Of a stretch of 47,338 nt of DNA, positions 26,763 through 34,285 are shown in pieces (position 1 is the stretch's first letter; each line of letters begins with the position of its first letter). The position numbers and the translations under genes were made by a program. Below the pieces are notes generated by a model. The model made no database searches. It was not told the origin of the DNA and saw only the letters and a list, made by a program, of their open reading frames with translations. This stretch comes from Actinomycetospora sp. (GTDB lineage Bacteria; Actinomycetota; Actinomycetes; Mycobacteriales; Pseudonocardiaceae): contig JAQSWW010000005.1 in the NCBI GenBank assembly GCA_029266415.1, forward strand, positions 1-47,338, read 5' to 3'.

Positions 26763-28424
26763 TCACCGCACGCTGCGACGGACACCTGCGCTGGTTGCGT
26801 CGACGAGCGCTGTCAGGACGACCACGACGGCCAGCGTCGTCAACGAGGCGGCGTAGTCGAACGAGGTCAGCTGATCGTTGAGCAGCAGTCCGAGCCCGCC
26901 CGCGCCGACCACACCCACGACGACCGTCTCGCGGATGGTGACCTCCCAGCGGTAGAGCCCGAACGCCACGAAGCGAGGAGCGACAGCCGGGACGACGGCG
27001 TAGACCGAGACGGCGGCCCCCGAGGCGCCGGCGGCCTGCAGCGCCTGTTGAGGTCGCCGCTCGAGGTTCTCCACCGACTCCGCCATGAGGCGTCCGAGGA
27101 TGCCCAGGGTGTACACCCCGAGCGCCATCGCGCCGGGCAGGAGGCCGGGGGCCATCACGAAGAGGAACAACAGCGCCCACACCGGCGGCGGGAGAGCGCG
27201 CAGCACGATGAGCACGGCGCGGGTGGCGACGACGCGAACGCGTCGTCCGATCGTCGGCGCCCCGGTGCTCGCGGCCGGGAACGCGAGGACTGCTCCCCCG
27301 GCGACGGCCAGCACGATGGCGAGGACCGACATCGCGACGGTGATCAGCGCTGCCACCACGAGCTCGAAGACCGGGACGTCGAGGGTGGGCGGCCACGCGT
27401 CGGTCACGATCTGGCCGGCGAGCCGCCAGGTGTCCGCGGCGACCAGGACCGAGAGGTCGAGCTGCACCCACCACAGGGAGAACAGCCCCAGGACCAGCGC
27501 GGCCACGAGCGAGCCACGGATCACCGGGTTACCGGGTCGGGCTCCTGACGCGCGGCGGCGTCGGACCGCGGAGCTCCAGACGTCGGTCGCGGCGCTGAGC
27601 ACGATCAACGCGTAGAGCACCGTCCAGACCTCACGGTAGTTCAGCGTCTGCAGGCTGAGCGCGAGCTGGAAGCCCAACCCGCCGGCCCCGATGAGCCCGA
27701 GGATCGCCGCGCTGCGGATGGCGCACTCGAAGCGGTAGAAGCCGTAGGAGAGAAGGTCCGACCAGGCGACCGGCAGCAGGGTGTGGAGCAGGGCGATGGC
27801 CCGCGGAGTGCCCGCCGCGAGCGCTGCCCGATAGGGACGCCGAGGGCTCTCGTCGAGCAGCTCGGAGAACACCTTGGCCGTCACCGCGCCGAACGGGATG
27901 CCGATCGCGAGGACCGCCACCAGCGGGGTGAGGCCGAGAACGCTGAGGAACACCAGGCCCCAGATCACCTCGTGGATGGCGCGGGGCAGCACGAGGGTCC
28001 CGCGGACGGCGATCCAGCCCGCCGTGGCCCGCCGGCGCGCGGCGCCGTGCCGTCCCTCGAGCCACCAGACCTCGGAGGAGAGGATGCCGCCGACGAACCC
28101 CAACACCACGCTGACGACGGTGCCCAGGACGGCATAGGCCACCGTCGTGACCGCCGCGGAACCGACCACCGCCAGGAACGCTCCGTCGGTGCTCGGCGTC
28201 GTCGCGGCGCCGAGGAAGTCGGTGACGAGGGTGAAGCCCTCGGGCCGCACGAGGGGGCCCGGAGTCCAGGCGAGGGCGCCGAGGGAGGCGATGAGCAGCA
28301 CGAGTCCGACGCCCGACCACCACCGGGCCCCGCGCCGGCCGGTGCCGGCCACAGCGCCGGCGGCCTCCCGCAGCTCGACGGGTGGGAGCGTCGAGGCCTC
28401 ACGCGACTCGAGGGTGTCGGTCAT
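26763..28424 (-). CDS. Fused double PhnE-type ABC permease
   Basis: A 553-aa protein made of two homologous PhnE-like permease halves. Each ends in the same signature: FYRFECAIRSAAILGLIGAG in the first (about 215-235) and LYRWEVTIRETVVVGVVGAG in the second. Each has an EAA-like cytoplasmic loop (GTPRAIALLHTLLPVAW; GASGAAVSVYAVVPAV). A central hydrophilic linker of about 20 residues joins them. Most phosphonate importers use two copies of a single permease; fusion fixes the heterodimer. The ATG overlaps the ATPase stop (ATGA). Confidence 0.9.
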   Translation of the reverse strand: MTDTLESREASTLPPVELREAAGAVAGTGRRGARWWSGVGLVLLIASLGALAWTPGPLVRPEGFTLVTDFLGAATTPSTDGAFLAVVGSAAVTTVAYAVLGTVVSVVLGFVGGILSSEVWWLEGRHGAARRRATAGWIAVRGTLVLPRAIHEVIWGLVFLSVLGLTPLVAVLAIGIPFGAVTAKVFSELLDESPRRPYRAALAAGTPRAIALLHTLLPVAWSDLLSYGFYRFECAIRSAAILGLIGAGGLGFQLALSLQTLNYREVWTVLYALIVLSAATDVWSSAVRRRRASGARPGNPVIRGSLVAALVLGLFSLWWVQLDLSVLVAADTWRLAGQIVTDAWPPTLDVPVFELVVAALITVAMSVLAIVLAVAGGAVLAFPAASTGAPTIGRRVRVVATRAVLIVLRALPPPVWALLFLFVMAPGLLPGAMALGVYTLGILGRLMAESVENLERRPQQALQAAGASGAAVSVYAVVPAVAPRFVAFGLYRWEVTIRETVVVGVVGAGGLGLLLNDQLTSFDYAASLTTLAVVVVLTALVDATSAGVRRSVR

Positions 28425-29185
28425 CCCACCAGGCCCGGTGAGTCCGGGGCCGCGTAGAGCTCCTCGACGTCTCCGGTGGACACGGCGTCGGGGGGTCGGT
28501 CGAACACGATGTGTCCGTCCCGCAGGGCGACGATGCGCTGGAAGCGACTGAGCGCCATGTCGACGTCGTGGAGGCTCGTGACGAGCGTGGTGCCGGCCTC
28601 GGCGCTGATCTCGTTGAGGAGATCGATGACCTCGGCGCCCAGGCGAGGATCGAGGCTCGCGATCGGCTCGTCGGCGAGGATCGCCTGCGGTTGCTGGACG
28701 AGGACCCGCGCGAGCGCGACCCGCTGCTTCTGCCCCCCCGAGAGGGTCACCGTCCGCGCCTCGAGCTTGTCCGCGATCCCGACCCGCTCCAACGCGTGGC
28801 GGACCTCGTCGATCCCGCGGGGGCGGACGAGCGAGTACGCCGCCTTCCAGAACGGCCAGTACCCGAGCCGTCCGGCGTTGACGTTGTGGACGACTCGGAG
28901 CTGCTCCACCAGGTCGAACTGCTGGTAGACGGTCCCGACCTGTCGACGTGTACGCCGGGCAGCCCGCGTCCGCGTCCGCGCGAAGTCGCAGCCCAGCGTG
29001 GTCGCCGTGCCGTCGGTCGGCAGGGCCGTGCCGTTGAGCAGGGCGATCAGGCTCGACTTGCCCGCTCCGCTCGGCCCGATGACGGCGACGCGCTCACCGG
29101 CGGAGATCTCCAGGTCACACCCTCGGAGCGCGGTGACCCCGGGGTAGCTGAGGCCGGCGCCCTCGAGCGTGAAGACCGCCGTCAC
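28421..29185 (-). CDS. PhnC-like ABC transporter ATP-binding protein
   Basis: A 254-aa ATPase with Walker A GPSGAGKS (37-44), Q-loop in VGTVYQQFDLVEQL, signature LSGGQKQR, Walker B AILADEP and the switch His in TSLHDVDMAL. The PhnC-specific insert between Q loop and signature (GRLGYWPFWKAAYSL) is present. The GTG start overlaps the stop of the binding-protein gene and its own stop overlaps the permease gene, so the transporter is one tightly coupled operon. Confidence 0.92.
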   Translation of the reverse strand: MTAVFTLEGAGLSYPGVTALRGCDLEISAGERVAVIGPSGAGKSSLIALLNGTALPTDGTATTLGCDFARTRTRAARRTRRQVGTVYQQFDLVEQLRVVHNVNAGRLGYWPFWKAAYSLVRPRGIDEVRHALERVGIADKLEARTVTLSGGQKQRVALARVLVQQPQAILADEPIASLDPRLGAEVIDLLNEISAEAGTTLVTSLHDVDMALSRFQRIVALRDGHIVFDRPPDAVSTGDVEELYAAPDSPGLVG

Positions 29186-30072
29186 TGCACCAGGCCCAGG
29201 GACCGGCCGACCTGCTCGACCTGGTCGTAGTTCTGCGGCTGGGTGGGGATGAACGACCCCGCGCCGAACAGGTCGAGGATGTTCTTGTCGACCGGGTCCG
29301 AGGGACGCAGGCCGAGGAGCGCGTCGCGGATGCGGGACGTCGCGCCCGCACCCAGCTCGTCGTCGATGTCGGGCCGCGCGAGCCAGTGGTAGTCGTGGTA
29401 CGTCGGGGTTCGGAAGATCTCCCGGACCTTCGTCGTGTCGACCTGGCCCGCCGCGACCCGCTGGTCCCACACCGACGAGTTCAAGGCCCCGACTTCGTAC
29501 GCACCCGACGTCACGACCGCGATGGTCGCGTCGTGGGAACCGGAGAAGCCTGACGGCCCGCGGAACGCGTTGGGACCGACGCCGGCCTGGTCCAGGAAGA
29601 ACTGGGGCATCAAGCGCCCCGAGGTCGAGGACTCGCTGCCGAAGGTCAGGCTGCGCCCGCCCACGCTGCGGAGGCCGGCGACGTCAGCGACCGGCGCGAT
29701 CCCGGAGGCGGTCGTGGCGACGAAGACGCTGCGGAAGCGCTCGTCGACGTCGCGCTGGGCCAGCGGCACAGAGCCCGGCACCTGTTGTCGGGCCTGCACT
29801 CCCGTGAGACCGCCGAAGAACACCATGTCGAGGTCGCCTCGCCGGTAGGCCGTCACCGAGGCCGCATAGTCGGTCAGCGGGACGTACCGCACCGGGAACC
29901 CCAGCGTGCCGGTGAGCCGCTCGGCGAGTGCGCCGTAGAGGCGCTGCAGCTTCTGCGGGTCCTGGTCCGGGATCGCACTGATCACGAGTTCCCGGGGCTC
30001 GGCGCCCCCGCCGCAGGCGGCGGTGAGCGCTGCGGTCAGGACGAGAACGATCACGGCAAGAACGCGGCGCAC
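29182..30072 (-). CDS. PhnD-family binding lipoprotein, putative selenate-type clade
   Basis: A 296-aa lipoprotein (lipobox TAAC, Cys20). Signatures SAIPDQDPQKLQ, YVPLTDYAASVTAYRRGDLD, FFGGLTGVQARQ, LTFGSESSTSGRLMPQFFL, GFSGSHDATIAVVTSGAYEV and GALNSSVWDQRV match what I recall of the PhnD clade described as putative selenate ABC transporter periplasmic binding proteins. That assignment rests on genome co-occurrence with selenophosphate synthase, not on measured binding, so phosphite, phosphonate or another oxyanion remains possible. The GTG at 30072 has GGAGG upstream. It heads the three-gene importer operon. Confidence 0.82.
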   Translation of the reverse strand: MRRVLAVIVLVLTAALTAACGGGAEPRELVISAIPDQDPQKLQRLYGALAERLTGTLGFPVRYVPLTDYAASVTAYRRGDLDMVFFGGLTGVQARQQVPGSVPLAQRDVDERFRSVFVATTASGIAPVADVAGLRSVGGRSLTFGSESSTSGRLMPQFFLDQAGVGPNAFRGPSGFSGSHDATIAVVTSGAYEVGALNSSVWDQRVAAGQVDTTKVREIFRTPTYHDYHWLARPDIDDELGAGATSRIRDALLGLRPSDPVDKNILDLFGAGSFIPTQPQNYDQVEQVGRSLGLVQ

Positions 30073-30431
30073 GTCGTTGTACCTCCGGTGGTCCGACGAT
30101 CTCTCGGGACGGATCGTCGGATACGTACGGTTCGGCTCGGGAAACGGTTCGGCCCTGCCGCTTCTCGAGCGGTGTCGGGGGCGCGGGTCAGACTGTGGAC
30201 GGAGACCCGGCTGATCCTGAGCGCGTCCGGGCGGGCGCGCGAACGGTGGGTGGTGGACGTGTCCGAGTACACGGTGAGGGTGACGGGGCAGCCGCACGTG
30301 CGGGCGACACCGGACTGGGTCCGTCAGCCTCTGGCCCGGTTGGCATGGATGGAACACGCCTGGTCTGGGTCTACCTCGAGCGCGGGAAGTCCCCGGAGAT
30401 GCACGGGGCCCGCTGCGCGCTCGCGTGGCGA

Positions 30432-30587
30432 CCCGTACCCCGCACGGGCGGTGTTGGCCTCGCGTCCACGGGAGAGCACGACGTAGAGGGCGTTGAGTTC
30501 GGTGCGAGGCGTGACCACAGGGTGAGCGCTCCAGACGGTGGCACCCTCGGCGGCGTGCACGGTGCTCGCGTACGACAGCGTCAGGTC
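30432..30587 (-). pseudogene. MobF relaxase/TraA-like helicase remnant
   Basis: Reading leftward, the translation contains DLTLSYASTVHAAEGATV and ALYVVLSRGREANTA, the last helicase motifs (V and VI) of MobF-type relaxase/helicases such as TraA/TrwC, where the usual forms are YASTVHAAQG and ALYVGLSRGR. Only about 50 residues remain, with no start, relaxase domain or motif I nearby. It lies 150 bp from the tRNA-Ala gene, inside the segment bounded by the tRNA repeats. It is probably the trace of a conjugative element. Confidence 0.65.
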
Positions 30588-30730
30588 CGCGGCCACGTCA
30601 TTCGGGTGGGAGCACGAGCCGCTCGGCCTCTGTCGGGGCGTCCGTGCTGGTGGGTCGCCATCTCGTGCCACGAACTGTGCCACGAGCCTCGGACTCTTAC
30701 CGTACGAAGCGGTGTCTTGGCTGGTCAGCG

Positions 30731-30806
30731 TGGTGGAGACGAAGGGAATCGAACCCTCAACCCCCGCCTTGCAAAGGCGGTGCTCTGCCAATTGAGCTAC
30801 GTCCCC
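30731..30806 (-). tRNA. alaT: tRNA-Ala (anticodon TGC)
   Basis: Reads leftward from 30806. Acceptor stem GGGGACG pairs with CGTCTCC, D arm AGCTCAATTGGCAGAGC, anticodon stem CCGCC/GGCGG with loop TTTGCAA (anticodon TGC), T arm with GGTTCGATTCC. The discriminator A is at 30734 and CCA is encoded (30733-30731). Its 3' half is duplicated at 16045-16082. It lies 9 bp downstream of the DLW-39 gene. Confidence 0.97.
30736..30773 (-). repeat. Right copy of the 38-bp tRNA-Ala repeat (within alaT)
   Basis: Identical to 16045-16082. It covers the tRNA from the anticodon loop to the penultimate acceptor base. Being inside the intact tRNA, it is the copy expected at the integration end that reconstitutes the gene. 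Confidence 0.7.
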
Positions 30807-30814
30807 TGAGGGGA

Positions 30815-30937
30815 TCAGGACGGGGCGGTGGGCCTCGTCGCGTCGGCCCAGACCTCGCGGGTCGGGGCCTGGTCCCGGTGCCGTCGCACGAGGAGAGCGG
30901 CCCCGGCGGCCAGGGCGAGCGCCATGAGCGTCTTCAC
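30815..30937 (-). CDS. DLW-39 family mini-protein
   Basis: A 40-residue protein, VKTLMALALAAGAALLVRRH then DQAPTREVWADATRPTAPS. It has one short hydrophobic helix, a basic stretch and the terminal VWADAT motif corresponding to the DLWAEAT-like motif that names the actinobacterial DLW-39 family, which typically lies near tRNA-Ile/tRNA-Ala after gyrA. GAGAGGGG precedes the GTG start. Function is unknown. Confidence 0.8.
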   Translation of the reverse strand: MKTLMALALAAGAALLVRRHRDQAPTREVWADATRPTAPS

Positions 30938-31059
30938 CGCACCCCTCTCGTCGACGACCTGGCCACGGTACCGCAGCGCCCGGCCGTCCCCGTCTGCTCG
31001 CGTCGCACGCCTCCCGCGGGGTAGGAACCGTGCCGACGAACTCGAGGACGGGAGCGCGG

Positions 31060-32253
31060 ATGGGCGCGACGGGGCGGGCCTACGTGGTGGGCACGTTCGA
31101 CACCAAGGGCGAGGAGCTCGGCTACGTGGCCGGGCTCCTGCGGGACGCGGGGCACGCGGTGACCACGGTCGACGTGGGCACCAGCGACCCGGACGCCGAC
31201 GCCGCCGACGTCGGCCCCCGCGAGGTGGCGGGTGACGACGCGTTCACCGGCGACCGCGGGAGCTCGGTGGCGGCGATGAGCGCGGCGCTGGAGCGCTGGC
31301 TCCCCGCCCGCGAGGACGTCGCGGGCGTCCTCGCCCTCGGCGGCTCGGGCGGGACGGCGATCGTGACGCCCGCGCTGCAGCGACTGCCCGTCGGCGTCCC
31401 CAAGTTCGTGGTCTCGACCGTGGCCTCGGGCAACGTCGCGCCGTACGTGGGGGCGGTCGACATGACCCTGATGTACTCGGTCACCGACGTCGCCGGGCTC
31501 AACCGCATCAGCCGCCGTGTGCTCGCCAACGCCGCGCACGCGCTCGGCGGGGCGATCGGCGCGCCGGAACCGCCGGCGTCGGACAAGCCCGCGCTCGGGC
31601 TCACGATGTTCGGCGTGACGACCCCCTGCGTCACCGCGGTGACCGAGGCCGTCAGTGACCGGTTCGACTGCCTGGTCTTCCACGCCACCGGCACCGGCGG
31701 GCGGGCCATGGAGAAGCTCGTCGACGACCGGCTGGTCGAGGCCGTCGTCGACGTCAGCACCACCGAGATCGCCGACCTCGTCGTCGGCGGCGTCATGGCC
31801 GCCACCGAGGACCGCCTCGGGGCGATCGCCCGGACCGGCGTCCCGTGGGTCGGCTCGGTCGGCGCCCTGGACATGGTCAACTTCGGCGCGCCGGACACCG
31901 TGCCCGAGCAGTTCCACGGGCGCACCCTCTACGAGCACAACGCCCAGGTGACGCTGATGCGCACGACGCCCGACGAATGCCGCACCGCCGCCGAGTTCCT
32001 CGCCGACGCACTGAACGCCTGCCCGGGTCCGGTGCGCCTCGTGCTCCCCCTCGGCGGCGTCTCGGCCCTCGACGCCCCCGGCATGCCCTTCGCCGACGCC
32101 GAGGCGGACGCCGCGCTGTTCGACACCCTGCGCGAGCGGTTCCGCCGGACCGACGAGCACCGCCTCGTCGAGAGCCCCCACCACGTCAACGACCCCGAGT
32201 TCGCCGCGACGCTGGTCGCCGAGCTCGAGGAGATCACCGGAGGACGCCCGTGA
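31060..32253 (+). CDS. Tm-1-like ATP-binding domain protein (UPF0261)
   Basis: A 397-aa UPF0261 protein: [19 protein letters not shown] and [13 protein letters not shown] at the N-terminus, [18 protein letters not shown] in the nucleotide-binding core and [37 protein letters not shown] in the C-terminal half. In tomato the Tm-1 antiviral protein fuses this domain to the TIM-barrel domain encoded here by the next gene. The bacterial role is not established. The ATG at 31060 (GGGAG six bases upstream) is preferred over an in-frame GTG at 31030. Its stop overlaps the next gene by GTGA. Confidence 0.88.
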   Translation: MGATGRAYVVGTFDTKGEELGYVAGLLRDAGHAVTTVDVGTSDPDADAADVGPREVAGDDAFTGDRGSSVAAMSAALERWLPAREDVAGVLALGGSGGTAIVTPALQRLPVGVPKFVVSTVASGNVAPYVGAVDMTLMYSVTDVAGLNRISRRVLANAAHALGGAIGAPEPPASDKPALGLTMFGVTTPCVTAVTEAVSDRFDCLVFHATGTGGRAMEKLVDDRLVEAVVDVSTTEIADLVVGGVMAATEDRLGAIARTGVPWVGSVGALDMVNFGAPDTVPEQFHGRTLYEHNAQVTLMRTTPDECRTAAEFLADALNACPGPVRLVLPLGGVSALDAPGMPFADAEADAALFDTLRERFRRTDEHRLVESPHHVNDPEFAATLVAELEEITGGRP

Positions 32254-33101
32254 CCCCCACCCGCACCGAGATCCTCGAGCGCCTGCGCGCGAAGGTCGAC
32301 CGGGGCGAGCCGATCGTCGGCGGTGGCGCCGGCACCGGCCTGTCCGCACGGTGTGAGGAGGAGGGCGGTATCGACCTCATCGTCATCTACAATTCCGGCC
32401 GCTACCGGATGGCAGGACGCGGTTCGCTCGCCGGATTGCTGGCCTACGGCAACGCCAACGACATCGTCGTGGAGATGGCGCGCGAGGTCCTCCCGGTGGT
32501 GCGCCACACCCCGGTGCTCGCCGGAGTGAACGGCACCGACCCGTTCCTCATCCGCCCGCGCTTCCTGCGCGAGCTGTGCGAGCTCGGGTTCGCCGGCGTG
32601 CAGAACTTTCCGACCGTCGGCCTCATCGACGGCACCTTCCGGGTGAATCTCGAGGAGACGGGGATGGGATTCGACCGGGAGGTCGAGCTCATCGCCGCCG
32701 CACACGACGCGGATCTGCTGACGACGCCCTACGTGTTCTCCCCGGACGACGCCCGCGCCATGACCGAGGCCGGTGCCGACGTCGTCGTGTGCCACATGGG
32801 CCTGACCACCGGCGGGTCCATCGGCGCGCAGACCGCGAAGTCGCTGGACGACTGCGTCGCCCTCGTCGACGAATGGGCCGCCGCCGCCCGCGAGGTCCGC
32901 GACGACGTCCTCGTGCTCGTCCACGGCGGGCCCGTCTCGTCCCCCGACGACGCCGCCCACGTCCTGTCCCGCGCGCGCACCTGCCACGGCTTCTACGGCG
33001 CCAGCAGCATGGAGCGCCTGCCCACCGAGCAGGCGCTCACGGCCACGACCCGGGCCTTCGTCGCCCTGCGCCCCACCCACGACCCCGAGGAGGGCCCCTG
33101 A
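32250..33101 (+). CDS. Phosphoenolpyruvate hydrolase-family TIM-barrel protein
   Basis: A 283-aa TIM-barrel protein matching the second half of Tm-1-like proteins: [78 protein letters not shown] and [20 protein letters not shown]. The family is annotated as PEP hydrolase-like but the activity is poorly supported experimentally. GGAGG precedes the GTG start. It forms an obligate-looking pair with the UPF0261 gene and is coupled to the SRPBCC gene by a TGATG junction. Confidence 0.88.
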   Translation: MTPTRTEILERLRAKVDRGEPIVGGGAGTGLSARCEEEGGIDLIVIYNSGRYRMAGRGSLAGLLAYGNANDIVVEMAREVLPVVRHTPVLAGVNGTDPFLIRPRFLRELCELGFAGVQNFPTVGLIDGTFRVNLEETGMGFDREVELIAAAHDADLLTTPYVFSPDDARAMTEAGADVVVCHMGLTTGGSIGAQTAKSLDDCVALVDEWAAAAREVRDDVLVLVHGGPVSSPDDAAHVLSRARTCHGFYGASSMERLPTEQALTATTRAFVALRPTHDPEEGP

Positions 33102-33544
33102 TGCCCGACGTCACCACCAGCTCCGTCGTTCCCGCCGACGCCGAGGCCGTCTGGCGCGTCGTGCGCGACTTCGACGGCCTCCCGACCTGGCACCCCGGCA
33201 TCAGCGCCAGCGAGCTCGAGGACGGCGCTCGCACCGACCAGGTCGGCGCCGTGCGCCACCTGACGCTCGGCGACGGCGGCACGGTGCGCGAACGGCTCGT
33301 CGCCCTCGACGACCGCGAACGGCGGCTCACGTACTCCATCCTCGAATCGCCGTTCCCGGTGCGGGACTACCGGTCGACGATCCGGGTCCTGCCGGTGACC
33401 GCGAGCGGGGAATGTGTCGTGACGTGGTCGGTGTTGTTCGACTGCGACCTCGACGACGCCGACCGCCTCTCTACGCTGTTCGGCCGCGATGTGTTCGGCA
33501 CCGGACTGAGCGGTCTGGTCTCGTATTTCTCCCCCGGCGAGTGA
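33101..33544 (+). CDS. SRPBCC-family (PYR/Bet v1-like) protein
   Basis: A 147-aa polyketide-cyclase/START-like protein: VVPADAEAVWRVVRDFDGLP and WHPGISASELEDG at the N-terminus, ERLVALDDRERRLTYSILES and PFPVRDYRSTIRVLPVT in the sheet, and a closing helix with FGTGLSGL. The start shares one base with the previous stop, indicating coupling. Grouped with the split Tm-1 pair it suggests a ligand-binding partner in a small three-gene pathway. Substrate unknown. Confidence 0.82.
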   Translation: MPDVTTSSVVPADAEAVWRVVRDFDGLPTWHPGISASELEDGARTDQVGAVRHLTLGDGGTVRERLVALDDRERRLTYSILESPFPVRDYRSTIRVLPVTASGECVVTWSVLFDCDLDDADRLSTLFGRDVFGTGLSGLVSYFSPGE

Positions 33545-33661
33545 TGTCCGCAGCACGAATCGAGTGCGCTGCGAACACCACGCCATTCCTTTGCTAATGT
33601 TGCGCACGACGGCCGGAATGCCACCGCGTCGGCGCACAGCAGTGAAGGAGTACGTCCCCCC

Positions 33662-34072
33662 ATGGCGCAGAAGACCATCGTCACCCTCGTCGACGACCTC
33701 ACCGGTGAAGAGGCCGAGGACATCAGCACCGTCGAGTTCGCTCTCGACGGCGTGACCTACGAGATCGACCTCGACGAGAAGAACAGCAGCAAGCTCCGCG
33801 ACGCCCTCGCGGAGTACGTCGCGGCTGCGCGCCGCACGGGTGGCCGACGCGCGAGCAACGGCCGCCGACGTTCGAGCGGCGGCGCGGGCACGGGCACGCC
33901 GCGGGCGACGTCGCCCGGCGGCTACGACCGCGAGACGTCGAAGCAGATCCGCGAGTGGGCCAAGGGCCAGGGCTTCGAGGTGTCCGACCGCGGCCGCGTT
34001 CCCAACAACGTGGTCGAGGCCTGGGAGGCCCAGCGCAAGGGGTCCGACCACTCGGCCGCCTTCTCGGGATGA
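33662..34072 (+). CDS. lsr2: Nucleoid-associated protein Lsr2
   Basis: A 136-aa Lsr2: N-terminal dimerisation domain (KTIVTLVDDLTGEEA, FALDGVTYEIDL, LRDALAEYVAAAR), a basic linker (residues 57-85) and the DNA-binding domain (SKQIREWAKGQGFEVSDRGR) with the AT-hook-like RGR at 110-112. Lsr2 bridges DNA and silences AT-rich, often horizontally acquired, genes in actinobacteria. GAAGGAG lies upstream at a slightly long distance. A strong terminator follows. Confidence 0.95.
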   Translation: MAQKTIVTLVDDLTGEEAEDISTVEFALDGVTYEIDLDEKNSSKLRDALAEYVAAARRTGGRRASNGRRRSSGGAGTGTPRATSPGGYDRETSKQIREWAKGQGFEVSDRGRVPNNVVEAWEAQRKGSDHSAAFSG

Positions 34073-34091
34073 CCGACCGGGCGCACCAACG

Positions 34092-34128
34092 ACGACGGCC
34101 CCGGAGCGTGCTGCTCCGGGGCCGTCGT
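34092..34128 (+). terminator. Strong terminator after lsr2
   Basis: A perfect 16-bp stem (ACGACGGCCCCGGAGC with its complement) around a 5-nt loop, 20 bp after the lsr2 stop. No U tract. It also protects the convergent tRNA-Ile gene from read-through. Confidence 0.8.
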
Positions 34129-34138
34129 GCGTGGGGAG

Positions 34139-34212
34139 TGGGCCCAGCTGGATTTGAACCAGCGACCTCGTCGTTATCAGCGACGCGCTCTAACCAACTG
34201 AGCTATGGGCCC
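34139..34212 (-). tRNA. ileT: tRNA-Ile (anticodon GAT)
   Basis: Reads leftward from 34212. Acceptor GGGCCCA/TGGGCCC, D arm AGCTCAGTTGGTTAGAGC, anticodon stem CGTCG/CGACG with loop CTGATAA (anticodon GAT), T arm GGTTCAAATCC. CCA is not encoded. Position downstream of gyrA and the DUF3566 gene matches other actinobacteria, but here tRNA-Ala is 3.3 kb further on instead of adjacent. Confidence 0.97.
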
Positions 34213-34285
34213 TCGCGAGGTGCGGTCGCCAGGTTACCGGAGTGGCAGCGCCCGCCGTGCACGGGGATGCGGCTCCCGGCACGAC

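Noticed and set aside
30292..30303. Perfect palindrome CCGCACGTGCGG upstream of the PhnD gene
   Set aside because: It has the CACGTG core but the flanks do not match parS, and one such site in GC-rich DNA is expected by chance.
30538..30795. Small protein with the same ETKGIEPSTPALQ peptide
   Set aside because: It is read through the antisense strand of the tRNA-Ala gene.
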